This document shows positions 24,644 through 32,147 of a stretch of DNA of 39,909 bases, piece by piece. Numbering within the stretch: position 1 is the first letter of the stretch; every line of letters starts with the position of its first letter. Where the stretch lies: NCBI GenBank assembly GCA_004210915.1, contig SEGS01000027.1, forward strand, positions 1 to 39,909. Direction: 5' to 3'. A model generated the notes under the pieces. That model saw nothing but the letters and a program-made list of their open reading frames with translations. It was not told the origin of the DNA and made no database searches. The translations under genes were made by a program, and so were the position numbers. This stretch comes from Variovorax sp. GTDB lineage: Bacteria; Pseudomonadota; Gammaproteobacteria; Burkholderiales; Burkholderiaceae_C.

Positions 24644-25132
24644 TTAACCGGTGATGAAGGTGGGCCACACCTGGAATTGCAGGCTGAGCCCGACGATGAA
24701 GGTCAGGTAGCTGCCGATCGCCAGAACGGTGGCGAGGATCAGCGACAGCTTCAGCGAGAACTGCGAGCCGGCCATGCTGGCGACGATCACCAGCGCGTAG
24801 ATCGCAACGATCAGACCCATGGCGGGCAGGTTCCAGGTCCGCAGGCCCGCGAGCAGGATGCCGAACAGCAGGTTGGCGCCGATGATGAAGACCAGCGGCT
24901 TCCAGGCGATCTTGCCGACAGGTTCACCGTCGACCGTCTCGACCACCAACGAACTGAAGATGCCGAGGCAGCCCAGGATCGCCAGAAGGATGCCCAGCAT
25001 CAACGGAAAGTAGCCGGGGCCCATGCGCGCGCCCGAACCGATGTTGTAGTTGGTCGCCCCCCAGGCGAATGCCACCCCGACGATGGTGAACATCAGCCCC
25101 GCAAAAAAGTCTCTTTGACTTTTGATTTTCAC
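24644..25132 (-). CDS. tctB: Tripartite tricarboxylate transporter, small permease TctB
   Basis: A 162-residue membrane protein with four hydrophobic helices: DFFAGLMFTIVGVAFAWG, PLMLGILLAILGCLGIFSSL, PLVFIIGANLLFGILLAGL, and the paired MGLIVAIYALVIVASMA/LILATVLAIGSYLTFIVGLSL. The segment GARMGPGYFPLMLGILLA is the TctB hallmark. The start is GTG 25132, with GAGGAG 7 bases upstream; the longer frame adds 24 residues with no membrane or signal character. It begins the tctB-tctA unit. The 104 bases upstream, after the GspE-like gene stop, should hold the promoter and contain an imperfect CCTA...TAGG dyad near 25205-25225. Confidence 0.92.
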   Translation of the reverse strand: MKIKSQRDFFAGLMFTIVGVAFAWGATNYNIGSGARMGPGYFPLMLGILLAILGCLGIFSSLVVETVDGEPVGKIAWKPLVFIIGANLLFGILLAGLRTWNLPAMGLIVAIYALVIVASMAGSQFSLKLSLILATVLAIGSYLTFIVGLSLQFQVWPTFITG

Positions 25133-25139
25133 AAACAGT

Positions 25140-25145
25140 CTCCTC
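25140..25145 (-). promoter_or_regulatory. Shine-Dalgarno of tctB
   Basis: GAGGAG on the minus strand, 7 bases before the GTG at 25132. It fixes the shorter start. Confidence 0.75.
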
Positions 25146-25236
25146 GAAAAAATCGAACAGCGGATTGTGTGGCGTGGCAGTGGCCCAGCGGATGTGGATT
25201 CCACCTACCGCAGGGCTAGGGTAATCCCCGAAAACC

Positions 25237-27027
25237 TCAGTCGAGTGGTGGTGTAGCGCTCAGCACTTCTTCCATGGTCGTGAGGCCTTCGGCGACGCGC
25301 AGCGCGCCGGCCAGCCGCAGGGGTCGCATGCCATCGGTTACGGCCTGGCGCTTGAGCGCGCCCAGGTTCGGTGCCGTGTTGACCTGCGTCTTGAAGTCCT
25401 CGCTGATGCTGAGCAGTTCGTACAGGCCCATGCGGCCCATGTAGCCCGTCATGCGGCAGTCGACGCAGCCGACCGGCTTGCAGGCGCGCACCGAGCCGGT
25501 GATCTGCCAGGGCTTTACGAACTCTGCCAGCTTCTCGCGCGTGACCGTTTCGTCGGGCTGCTTGCAGTGCGGGCACAGCGTGCGCACCAAGCGCTGCGCC
25601 AGCACGCCCAGCATCACGGCGTTGATGAGATACGAGGGCACGCCCAGTTCCATCATCCGCGTGACCGCGCTCGGCGCGTCGTTGGTATGCAGGGTGCTGA
25701 AAACCAAATGGCCCGTGAGCGCCGACTGCACCGCCATCTCGGCGGTCGCCAAGTCGCGGATTTCACCAACCATGATGATGTCCGGGTCCTGCCGCATCAG
25801 CGCGCGCAGCCCTTCGGTGAATCCGAAATCCAGCTGCGGCTGCACCTGCGTCTGGTTGAACGACGGCTCGATCATTTCGATCGGGTCCTCGATCGTGCTG
25901 ACGTTGACCTGTTCCGTCGCCACCCGCTTGAGCGTGGAATACAGCGTGGTGGTCTTGCCGGAACCGGTCGGCCCGGTCACCAGGATGATCCCGTGCGGCC
26001 GGGTGACCAGCTGCTCCCAGCGCTGGGCATCGTGCTGCGCGAAACCCAGCGCATCGAGATCCTTCACCGCGGTGTCGGGGTCGAAGATCCGCATCACCAT
26101 CTTTTCACCAAAGGCCGTCGGCAAGGTCGAGAGCCGCATTTCGACCTCGTCGCCGCGCATGTTGCGGGTCTTGATGCGGCCGTCGAGCGGGCGGCGTTTC
26201 TCGACCACGTCCATGCGCCCGAGCAGTTTGATGCGCGCGACCATCGCGTTCATCACGCCCATCGGCATCTGATAAGCCGGATGCAGCACGCCGTCGATCC
26301 GGAAACGGATCACGCCCTGCTCGCGCCGAGGCTCCAGGTGAATGTCGCTGGCACGCTGATCGAAGGCGTATTGCCACAGCCAATCGACCACCTGCACCAC
26401 GCTCTGGTCGTTGGCATCCAGCGTCTTGTTGCTCTTGCCAAGCTCGACCAGCTGCTCGAAGCTCGCACCGCCGGCATTGCCGCCGGCCTTCTGCGCCGCC
26501 TTCACTGACTTCGCAAGCGCGAAAAACTCCGCCGTGTAGCGCTGGATGTCGGCCGGATTGGCGACCACGCGGCGCACTGTGCGGCGCGCCTGGCGCTCCA
26601 CCTCGTCGATCCAGTCGGTGAGGAAAGGCTCCGCTGTTGCGACGACCACTTCGCTCGCCGTGACCTGCACCGGCAGCACCTTGTGCCGCTCGGCATAGGC
26701 CGCGCTCATGGTGTCGGCGACCTTGCCCACATCGACCTTCAACGGATCGATGCGCAGATACGCGAGGCCGCTGCGACCGGCCAGCCACTGCGTGAGCATT
26801 TCGAGATCGAGCGGCTTGCCATCGGCCTTGCGCGTCATCGCCACGTTGGCCAGCCGCACCAGCGGCGCCTGCCGGCTCGTGGCCTGGGCACAGCGCGCGA
26901 TGGTGCGTTCAGCCTCGACCGCGGAGATGACGCCATCGCTCGACAGCCATTCGATCAGGCGGCGCAGATCGAGCGGGCCTTCGGCGCGCGGCGGTGTGTG
27001 GAGGGGTGCGGAAGTGGCAGGACGCAT
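25237..27027 (-). CDS. GspE/PilB-type secretion or pilus ATPase (orphan)
   Basis: A 596-residue type II secretion/type IV pilus assembly ATPase. An N-terminal MshEN-like region (about 20-170) precedes the core. The Asp-box region SDIHLEPRREQGVIRFRIDG is near 227, Walker A GPTGSGKTT is at 352-360, then EDPIE, and the Walker B/Asp-box RQDPDIIMVGEIRD. Zinc cysteines lie in TLCPHCKQPD and ACKPVGCVDCRMTGYMGR. All nucleotide-binding elements are intact, so it should be active. The start ATG 27027 lies 4 bases after the stop of the upstream gene; a longer frame overlapping that gene is rejected. No pilin, prepilin peptidase, inner-membrane platform or secretin gene is nearby, so it is an orphan and its machine cannot be assigned. 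Confidence 0.88.
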   Translation of the reverse strand: MRPATSAPLHTPPRAEGPLDLRRLIEWLSSDGVISAVEAERTIARCAQATSRQAPLVRLANVAMTRKADGKPLDLEMLTQWLAGRSGLAYLRIDPLKVDVGKVADTMSAAYAERHKVLPVQVTASEVVVATAEPFLTDWIDEVERQARRTVRRVVANPADIQRYTAEFFALAKSVKAAQKAGGNAGGASFEQLVELGKSNKTLDANDQSVVQVVDWLWQYAFDQRASDIHLEPRREQGVIRFRIDGVLHPAYQMPMGVMNAMVARIKLLGRMDVVEKRRPLDGRIKTRNMRGDEVEMRLSTLPTAFGEKMVMRIFDPDTAVKDLDALGFAQHDAQRWEQLVTRPHGIILVTGPTGSGKTTTLYSTLKRVATEQVNVSTIEDPIEMIEPSFNQTQVQPQLDFGFTEGLRALMRQDPDIIMVGEIRDLATAEMAVQSALTGHLVFSTLHTNDAPSAVTRMMELGVPSYLINAVMLGVLAQRLVRTLCPHCKQPDETVTREKLAEFVKPWQITGSVRACKPVGCVDCRMTGYMGRMGLYELLSISEDFKTQVNTAPNLGALKRQAVTDGMRPLRLAGALRVAEGLTTMEEVLSATPPLD

Positions 27028-27031
27028 GCGA

Positions 27032-27790
27032 TCAAGTATGTGCTTTGAAGACCCGCAGCCATTTGGGCGCGGGCAGGCCCCAACGAGTCTGGATGGTTTG
27101 CGCGCGCTCGGCAAGCACGTCGCGTTTGGGGCGCGTCGGGGTGCGCTGAGCCAGTACCACGGTGTTGCCTTCGCGGGTTGGCTTGAAGGCCCAGACCGCA
27201 TCCGCGCCGAAGGCGCCGGCGATCTTCTCGAGACTGCGTTCGTAGCTCGACGACCGACCGAACAGGTTGACCGTCATGCAGCCGTCGTCCGTCAACAGCG
27301 CGCGGCAATCGGCGTAGAAGGCTTCGCTGTCGAGCACCGGCGCCGCCGCCTCGTGGTCGTACAAATCGACCTGCAGCGCATCGACGCTGGCTTGCCACTC
27401 GGGCTCGCGAATCTCAACGGCGGCATCGGCGATCACCACGCGCAGTTTGAGATCGTCGGCCGGCAGCTTGAACCAGCCGCGGCAGGCGGCGACCACCTGC
27501 GGATTCAGTTCGATGGCCGTGGTGCGCATGCGCAGTTGCTTGCGGCTGAACTTGGTCAGCGTCGCCGCGCCCAGACCCAATTGCATCGCGTGCCGGTTCA
27601 TCACGCTCGACGGCTCGACGAACAGCAGCCAGGCCATCATGCGCTGCACGTATTCGAGCTCGATTTCGTACGGCGCATCGATCTTCATCGAGCCCTGAAC
27701 CCACTCCGTGCCCAGGTGCAAGTAGCGGATGTCGCCCCAATCGGAGAAGTTGACCTCCGGAAGATTCATGTCGGTTTGCTTGCGTGCCAT
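27032..27790 (-). CDS. Spermidine-synthase-like methyltransferase-fold protein
   Basis: A 252-residue protein with the polyamine-synthase Rossmann fold. After a short N-terminal beta region (IRYLHLGTEWVQGSMKI, YEIELEYVQRMMAWLL) come the ligand loop MQLGLGAATLTKFSRKQL, the acidic residue in TTAIELNPQVVAACRGWF, and VDALQVDLYDHEAAAPVLDSEAF, where the catalytic Asp region of spermidine synthases lies. It matches the 'spermidine synthase-like' group, in which substrates are often unknown, so I do not call it speE. Its ATG shares one base with the stop of the glycosylase gene (TGATG) and it ends 4 bases before the ATPase start. The three genes are probably one operon without obvious functional unity. 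Confidence 0.8.
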   Translation of the reverse strand: MARKQTDMNLPEVNFSDWGDIRYLHLGTEWVQGSMKIDAPYEIELEYVQRMMAWLLFVEPSSVMNRHAMQLGLGAATLTKFSRKQLRMRTTAIELNPQVVAACRGWFKLPADDLKLRVVIADAAVEIREPEWQASVDALQVDLYDHEAAAPVLDSEAFYADCRALLTDDGCMTVNLFGRSSSYERSLEKIAGAFGADAVWAFKPTREGNTVVLAQRTPTRPKRDVLAERAQTIQTRWGLPAPKWLRVFKAHT

Positions 27791-28335
27791 CAGGCGAGTC
27801 CATAGCGGGTGAAGATGTCTCGCCAGGCGGCGAGCTTGCGCTCGAAGCGCCAGGAAGCGTTGGCCGGGCTGGTCGAAGGCAATTGGTGGACGCCAATCGC
27901 TGCATTCGCAGTGCCCGTCGCGCCTGGCTGGCCAGCCAGGCTCGCCAGCACGCGCTGGCGGTGACGGAAGCTCTCGCCACCGTTGTGCGCGATGGCGAGC
28001 AGTCGCGGCAGCTTCAGCCCGGCAAAGTCGTTGACGACCGCGGCACGGATGTCGGCATCGAGGCTGCCATCGCGCTCGCAGGCGGCGTACACATCCCACA
28101 GGCCCAGCCCGCGCGCCAGCAGCCAGTCGCACCGCGCGGCATAGCCGCCCTCTGCGTCGGTGGGCAGGGGGTGCTCGGGCCATACGGCCTGCAGGATCTT
28201 CCAGAAGTGGTTCTGAGGATGGCCGTAGTACTGACCAAGCGAAAGCGAACGCGCGCCCGGAAAGCTGCCGAGGATCAGCACGACGGTGTCAGGGGAGACG
28301 ATGGGCGCCAAGCCCCGCAGGACGAGGCCGGTCAC
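27790..28335 (-). CDS. DNA glycosylase, UDG family 6 (hypoxanthine-DNA glycosylase type)
   Basis: A 181-residue glycosylase from a GTG at 28335. The segment LILGSFPGARSLSLGQYYGHPQNHFWKIL is the diagnostic N-terminal motif of the family 6 HDG/mismatch-glycosylase group: the G-S-F-P loop, YYGHP and N-x-FW. A C-terminal loop HQLPSTSPANA corresponds to the leucine-intercalation motif region. It would remove deaminated adenine (hypoxanthine), and possibly uracil, from DNA and start base-excision repair. The longer frame begins with GTG 28458 and would run through an intergenic terminator-like region; GTG 28335 with GAGG 6 bases upstream is better. It is the first gene of a three-gene packed run. 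Confidence 0.86.
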   Translation of the reverse strand: MTGLVLRGLAPIVSPDTVVLILGSFPGARSLSLGQYYGHPQNHFWKILQAVWPEHPLPTDAEGGYAARCDWLLARGLGLWDVYAACERDGSLDADIRAAVVNDFAGLKLPRLLAIAHNGGESFRHRQRVLASLAGQPGATGTANAAIGVHQLPSTSPANASWRFERKLAAWRDIFTRYGLA

Positions 28336-28341
28336 ACGCGT

Positions 28342-28345
28342 CCTC
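28342..28345 (-). promoter_or_regulatory. Shine-Dalgarno of the family 6 DNA glycosylase
   Basis: GAGG on the minus strand, 6 bases before GTG 28335. It supports the 181-residue product over the 222-residue frame. Confidence 0.55.
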
Positions 28346-28470
28346 GCAGCAAATTGAGCAGGGCTTTCGACAGGGTCATCGGTGAAAGAAAATCGGCTTG
28401 AGCAGACAAGGCACCGATTCTGGCCGGAAGCGCGGTTGAAATCGCTGGTGCACCCCACCCCTCGACCACG

Positions 28471-28495
28471 AAAAAGCCCGCCGAAGCGGGCTTTT
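28471..28495 (-). terminator. Intrinsic terminator of the LEA-like gene
   Basis: AAAAGCCCGC-CGAA-GCGGGCTTTT: a perfect 10-bp stem with a tetraloop and T runs on both strands. It lies 24 bases after the stop of the repeat protein gene and can act bidirectionally. Confidence 0.92.
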
Positions 28496-28518
28496 CAGGC
28501 GCTGGCAGTGGCGGCGCG

Positions 28519-29010
28519 TTACTGCTTCTTGACAGCTTCGTTCTGAGCCGTGCCCGGAATCTTCTCGCCGATCTTGTCGCCCGTGGCGCGAGTGGCATCA
28601 CCTGCACGCTCGGCGGCATTGCCGGTAGCGACGGCCGCCTTCTTCACACCGCGCTCGGTGGCGTCAACAGCCTTGACAGTGCCCTTCTTGGTCGCGTCAT
28701 AGGCCTTCTTCGTGCCCGACTTGGTCGCGTTGTAAGCCTTCTTGGTGCCGGACTTCGTGGCGTCGTAGGCCTTCTCGCCGGTGTTCTTGGTGGCGGTGTA
28801 AGCCTTCTTGGCGCCGCGCTCGGTAGCGTCGACCGCATCCTTGCCAGCTTCCTTGACCTTTTCGGTGGTCGTCGGCTGGGGGGTCATCGGCTGGGTTGCC
28901 GGCGTCGTGGTGGTCGTGGTGGTGGTCGCGGTCTGGGCCGTGGCCGACAGGCCATAGGACGCGAGCGTCAGGGCAAGAATGGCCGGCAGGGTGCGAAGAA
29001 TGGTGCTCAT
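28519..29010 (-). CDS. Secreted LEA-like protein with 11-residue repeats
   Basis: A 163-residue exported protein. The signal peptide is MSTILRTLPAILALTLASYG with probable cleavage after ATAQ (residue 26). A Thr/Pro-rich linker (27-50) includes eight Thr in a row. Eight consecutive 11-residue units follow at 58-145, of the type KAYDATKSGTK (others KAYTATKNTGE, KAYNATKSGTK, KAVDATERGVK, RAGDATRATGD). The period, the A-x-x-A-T-K/E core and the high Lys/Ala/Thr content resemble group 3 late-embryogenesis-abundant proteins, which are disordered and fold to amphipathic helices on drying. A histone-H1-like DNA- or envelope-binding tail is the alternative. No cysteine, no catalytic motif. GAGGAG precedes the ATG by 8 bases. 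Function in desiccation or envelope stress is an inference from the repeat alone. Confidence 0.8.
   Translation of the reverse strand: MSTILRTLPAILALTLASYGLSATAQTATTTTTTTTPATQPMTPQPTTTEKVKEAGKDAVDATERGAKKAYTATKNTGEKAYDATKSGTKKAYNATKSGTKKAYDATKKGTVKAVDATERGVKKAAVATGNAAERAGDATRATGDKIGEKIPGTAQNEAVKKQ
28576..28839 (-). repeat. Eight tandem 33-bp units encoding 11-residue repeats
   Basis: Codons 58-145 of the LEA-like gene. The central units (about 28672-28770) are nearly identical at DNA level, with GCCACGAAGTCCGGCAC and close variants repeated, while the outer ones are degenerate. Such an array can expand or contract by slippage in steps of 33 bp. Confidence 0.85.
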
Positions 29011-29049
29011 GGGATGGACTCCTCAAAAAATGAAATGCCAGAGCGACAA

Positions 29050-29066
29050 ATGTCAGGGTGACATTG
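29050..29066. promoter_or_regulatory. AATGTCA-GGG-TGACATT inverted repeat
   Basis: Perfect 7-bp arms with a 3-base spacer, 40-56 bases upstream of the LEA-like start codon, where a -10/-35 region would be expected on the minus strand. It may be the operator of that gene. Confidence 0.42.
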
Positions 29067-29155
29067 GCCACTGCAGGAGCAACGGGGCTCCATGGCCTCA
29101 GGATGACACCAAAACCGCGGCACACACCCGCGAGCACACAAGTCGGGCACTCGGC

Positions 29156-30016
29156 CTACGCTGGCGGGGGCCGCCCGGCGGACAGCCCTGTCAGACCGCG
29201 CAGACCTGGCAAGGCGCTGTACGCGTTTTCGGTCGTGGCGGCGGCCAACGCTTCAATCGGCATGCCACGCAGGTCGGCAAGCACGGCGGCGATGCGCGGC
29301 AACTCGCCCGGCTCGTTGCGGCCTTGTGGCTGCCCAGCGTTCCGCTCGGCCTGGGTTCGATAGAGCCAGTGCGGCTGGATGTCAGGCGCGTCGGTTTCGA
29401 GCACGATCGCGTGCATCGGCAGGCTGGCCGCGAGGCGCCGTAACTGCAGCGCCCGGTCGAAGGTCACGGCACCGCCGAAGCCCAGCTTGAGCCCGAGTCC
29501 GAGACAGGCCTGCGCCTGCTGGTCGCTGCCGTTGAATGCATGTGCGATGCCCTGCCACGGTTGCCCGGCCGCAGTCTGTCGCAGATGCTTGAGCACCTGG
29601 TCGACCGAGCGGCGCACATGCAGCAGCACAGGCAATCGATGCTTGCGCGCCAGTTGCAACTGTGTGTGAAAAAAACGTTGCTGTTTCTCGCTGTCCAGCC
29701 CCTCGACGAAATAGTCGAGCCCGATTTCGCCGACCGCGACAAGCCGAGGATCGTCGCGCCGCATCGAAAGCTCGGCGTCGAGCAGGTCCAGATGCGCGTC
29801 TTCAGCCTCGCCGGTGCACAGCGGATGGATCCCCAGCGCATAGGCATCGCCCTGCGCATGCGCCAGCTCGCGCACGGTGGTGAAATTGGATGCGGCCACG
29901 GCCGGGATCACGCACAGCCCCACGCCTTCGGCCGCAGCGCGCGCCCGGATCCGGGGCATCTCGTCGCCGAATTCGGGGGCGTCCAGATGGCAGTGCGTGT
30001 CGATGAAAAAAGCCAT
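29156..30016 (-). CDS. TatD-family metal-dependent DNase/hydrolase
   Basis: A 286-residue TIM-barrel metallohydrolase. Metal ligands are visible in order: His8 and His10 (FIDTHCHLDAPEF), the Glu in VAVGEIGLDYF, the His in LPVLLHVRRS, the His in GIAHAFNGS and the Asp in LETDAPDIQP. All are conserved, so activity as a 3'-5' exonuclease or related phosphoesterase is expected. The start ATG 30016 gives the normal N-terminus MAFFIDTHCH; a frame extending 201 codons further runs antisense through the divergent protease gene and is rejected. It is divergent from the protease gene with an 87-base gap. Confidence 0.93.
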   Translation of the reverse strand: MAFFIDTHCHLDAPEFGDEMPRIRARAAAEGVGLCVIPAVAASNFTTVRELAHAQGDAYALGIHPLCTGEAEDAHLDLLDAELSMRRDDPRLVAVGEIGLDYFVEGLDSEKQQRFFHTQLQLARKHRLPVLLHVRRSVDQVLKHLRQTAAGQPWQGIAHAFNGSDQQAQACLGLGLKLGFGGAVTFDRALQLRRLAASLPMHAIVLETDAPDIQPHWLYRTQAERNAGQPQGRNEPGELPRIAAVLADLRGMPIEALAAATTENAYSALPGLRGLTGLSAGRPPPA

Positions 30017-30103
30017 CGCGCCATGATGCCCGAAGGCATGCAAGGCCGCGGAAAGCGTGCTAGTGTGACTTCCTTCACGCGTCATCTTTGCTGGAGGTGC
30101 CCG

Positions 30104-31093
30104 ATGCGCAGGCCCGCTTTCTATAGCCGTTCGCCACGCACGCAGCCAGAGGTCACCGCCGACGCGGCGCCTCCGGAGGCGGGCACCCCTTCTGCACCCG
30201 CGGCGTCCGGTGCACCTGGCGCTTCGGTGCCGTCGCGTTGGCAACCGGGCCGCAGCAGCTTCGCGTTGCTGGCCCTTGTGTGTACGGGCCTGATCGCGGG
30301 TGGCGCAGCACTGTGGCAGCGGCCGGCCGGCTTGGCCCTCTCCCAGAAGGACATCGACGCGGCAGTGCTTCGCACCCTGCAAACCAACGCCCTGCCCTCC
30401 CAGGCCGCGCGCGCCGCCGAGATCGCGCGTCCGTCCGTCGTGCGCGTGGTGGGCTACGGGCCGGAGAAGGCCACGCCAGAGGCGAAGACCCAACGGCGCG
30501 GTCGCAACCTGGCCAAGGGCAAGAGCCCTGAAGCCGCGTCGCCACCGGGCGAGGAAGAGCGAGGCGTGGGTACCGGCGTGGTGATCGTCGACAAGGGCGT
30601 GATCCTGACCAACCTGCATGTCGTCGCCGGCGCGCAGACGATCAAGGTCACGTTTTCGGACGGCCTGGAAAGCGTGGCCACCATCACCGGCGTACAGCCC
30701 GAGAACGACCTGGCCGTGTTGCAGGCGCAGAAGATTCCCGATGACCTGATCGCTGCGACCATGCGCTCCACCGCCGACCTCCAGCCCGGCGATCAGGTCG
30801 CGGCCATCGGCTTTCCCTTCGGCATCGGGCCTTCGGTCTCGGCCGGTGTGGTGTCCGGTTTGCGGCGCTCGTTCCGCTCGCCCGAAGGCAAGCAGGAACT
30901 GGGCAACCTGATCCAGTTCGATGCGGCTGCGAACCCCGGCAATTCCGGTGGCCCGCTCATCGACATGGAAGGCCAGGTGCTGGGCATCGTGACCGCCATC
31001 CTCAACCCGACGCAGCAGCGCACCTTCATTGGCATCGGCTTTGCTGTGCCGATCGAAAACGCCGCGTCCGCCGCAGGTTCACCGCCGTTCTGA
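30104..31093 (+). CDS. Membrane-anchored S1C (HtrA-like) serine protease without PDZ domain
   Basis: A 329-residue protein with a cytoplasmic Pro/Ala-rich tail of about 50 residues, one transmembrane helix at 52-71 (SFALLALVCTGLIAGGAALW) and a periplasmic trypsin-fold domain. The triad is His172 (ILTNLHVVAGA), Asp202 (ENDLAVLQ) and Ser281 (NPGNSGGPLID). The chain ends with GIGFAVPIENAASAAGSPPF, exactly where DegS or DegP would continue into a PDZ domain; none follows. So peptide-activated regulation by PDZ is not possible in this protein. A basic loop at 123-140 (TQRRGRNLAKGK) is an insertion before the first barrel. GGAGG lies about 7 bases before the ATG at 30104. moxR follows 43 bases on, so it is probably the first gene of the MoxR operon. 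Confidence 0.88.
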   Translation: MRRPAFYSRSPRTQPEVTADAAPPEAGTPSAPAASGAPGASVPSRWQPGRSSFALLALVCTGLIAGGAALWQRPAGLALSQKDIDAAVLRTLQTNALPSQAARAAEIARPSVVRVVGYGPEKATPEAKTQRRGRNLAKGKSPEAASPPGEEERGVGTGVVIVDKGVILTNLHVVAGAQTIKVTFSDGLESVATITGVQPENDLAVLQAQKIPDDLIAATMRSTADLQPGDQVAAIGFPFGIGPSVSAGVVSGLRRSFRSPEGKQELGNLIQFDAAANPGNSGGPLIDMEGQVLGIVTAILNPTQQRTFIGIGFAVPIENAASAAGSPPF

Positions 31094-31136
31094 CCCATTC
31101 CGTCCCGTTTCGAAGCCTCCCATCGAAAGCCCGCTC

Positions 31137-32147
31137 ATGAGCACCGAGAACTTCAGCACATCGCCTGCCACCGCCGAACTGATGGAGCAGATCCTCTACG
31201 AAGTGAAGCGCGTCGTCGTCGGGCAGGACCGTTTCCTGGAACGTGTGATGGTGGCGATGCTGGCCGGTGGTCACCTGCTGGTCGAAGGCGTGCCGGGCCT
31301 GGCCAAGACGCTCACCATCAAGACCCTGGCGGACACGGTGCAGGGGCAGTTCAAGCGCATCCAGTTCACGCCAGACCTGGTCCCCGCTGACTTGGTGGGC
31401 ACGCGCATCTACAACCAGAAGACCGGCGAGTTCTCGACCTCGCTCGGCCCGGTGTTCGCCAACCTGCTGCTGGCCGACGAAATCAACCGCGCGCCGGCCA
31501 AGGTGCAGAGCGCACTCCTTGAAGTGATGCAGGAGCGGCAGGTCACCATCGCCGGCGAAACGCACAAGGTGCCGCGCCCCTTCCTCGTGATGGCGACCCA
31601 GAACCCGATCGAGACCGAGGGCACCTATCCGCTGCCCGAAGCGCAGGTCGACCGCTTCATGATGAAGGTGCTGGTCGACTACCCGAGCGACGAGGAAGAG
31701 TTCGTGATCGTGCAGCGCGTGATCGGCCCGCCGGTCTCGGCGAGCCCGGTGGCGACCACCGAACAGCTCGCGGCGCTGCAGGCCGAAGCGCGGCGCGTGT
31801 ACGTCGATCCCTCGCTGATCCAGTACGCGGTCAAGCTGGTGTCGGCCACGCGCACTCCCGAGAAGCACGGCCTCAAAGACATGGGCCGCTTCATCACCTT
31901 CGGCGCCAGCCCCCGCGCGAGCATCAACCTGACCGAGGGGGCGCGTGCGCTGGCACTCCTGCGCGGCCGCAGCTATGCGCTGCCCGAAGACATGACGGCG
32001 CTGGTGCCCGACGTGCTGCGCCACCGCGTCACGCTGTCGTACGAAGGCCTGTCCGAGGGGCTTACGCCCGACGGGTTGATCGACAAGATCATGCGCGCCG
32101 TGCCCGCGCCACCGAAGCCGCTCGAACATGAAAAGCTGGTGGCCTGA
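31137..32147 (+). CDS. MoxR-family AAA+ ATPase
   Basis: A 336-residue AAA+ chaperone-like ATPase. Walker A is GVPGLAKT at 51-58, Walker B is LLLADEINRAPAKVQSALLE from about 110, and sensor 1 lies in FLVMATQNPIETEGTYPLPEAQ with the arginine finger region QVDRFMMK. The C-terminal lid domain includes GASPRASINLTEGARALALL. MoxR proteins work with DUF58 and VWA-domain partners in metal-centre or complex maturation and stress tolerance. Both partners follow here. Start ATG 31137 is the first in-frame ATG after the protease stop. The last codons (GAACATGAAAAGCTGGTGGC plus stop) contain the 17-bp repeat described separately. Confidence 0.94.
   Translation: MSTENFSTSPATAELMEQILYEVKRVVVGQDRFLERVMVAMLAGGHLLVEGVPGLAKTLTIKTLADTVQGQFKRIQFTPDLVPADLVGTRIYNQKTGEFSTSLGPVFANLLLADEINRAPAKVQSALLEVMQERQVTIAGETHKVPRPFLVMATQNPIETEGTYPLPEAQVDRFMMKVLVDYPSDEEEFVIVQRVIGPPVSASPVATTEQLAALQAEARRVYVDPSLIQYAVKLVSATRTPEKHGLKDMGRFITFGASPRASINLTEGARALALLRGRSYALPEDMTALVPDVLRHRVTLSYEGLSEGLTPDGLIDKIMRAVPAPPKPLEHEKLVA

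Noticed and set aside
28471..28495. Palindrome as a possible repeat element or operator
   Set aside because: A perfect stem with tetraloop and T runs right after a stop codon is fully explained as an intrinsic terminator.
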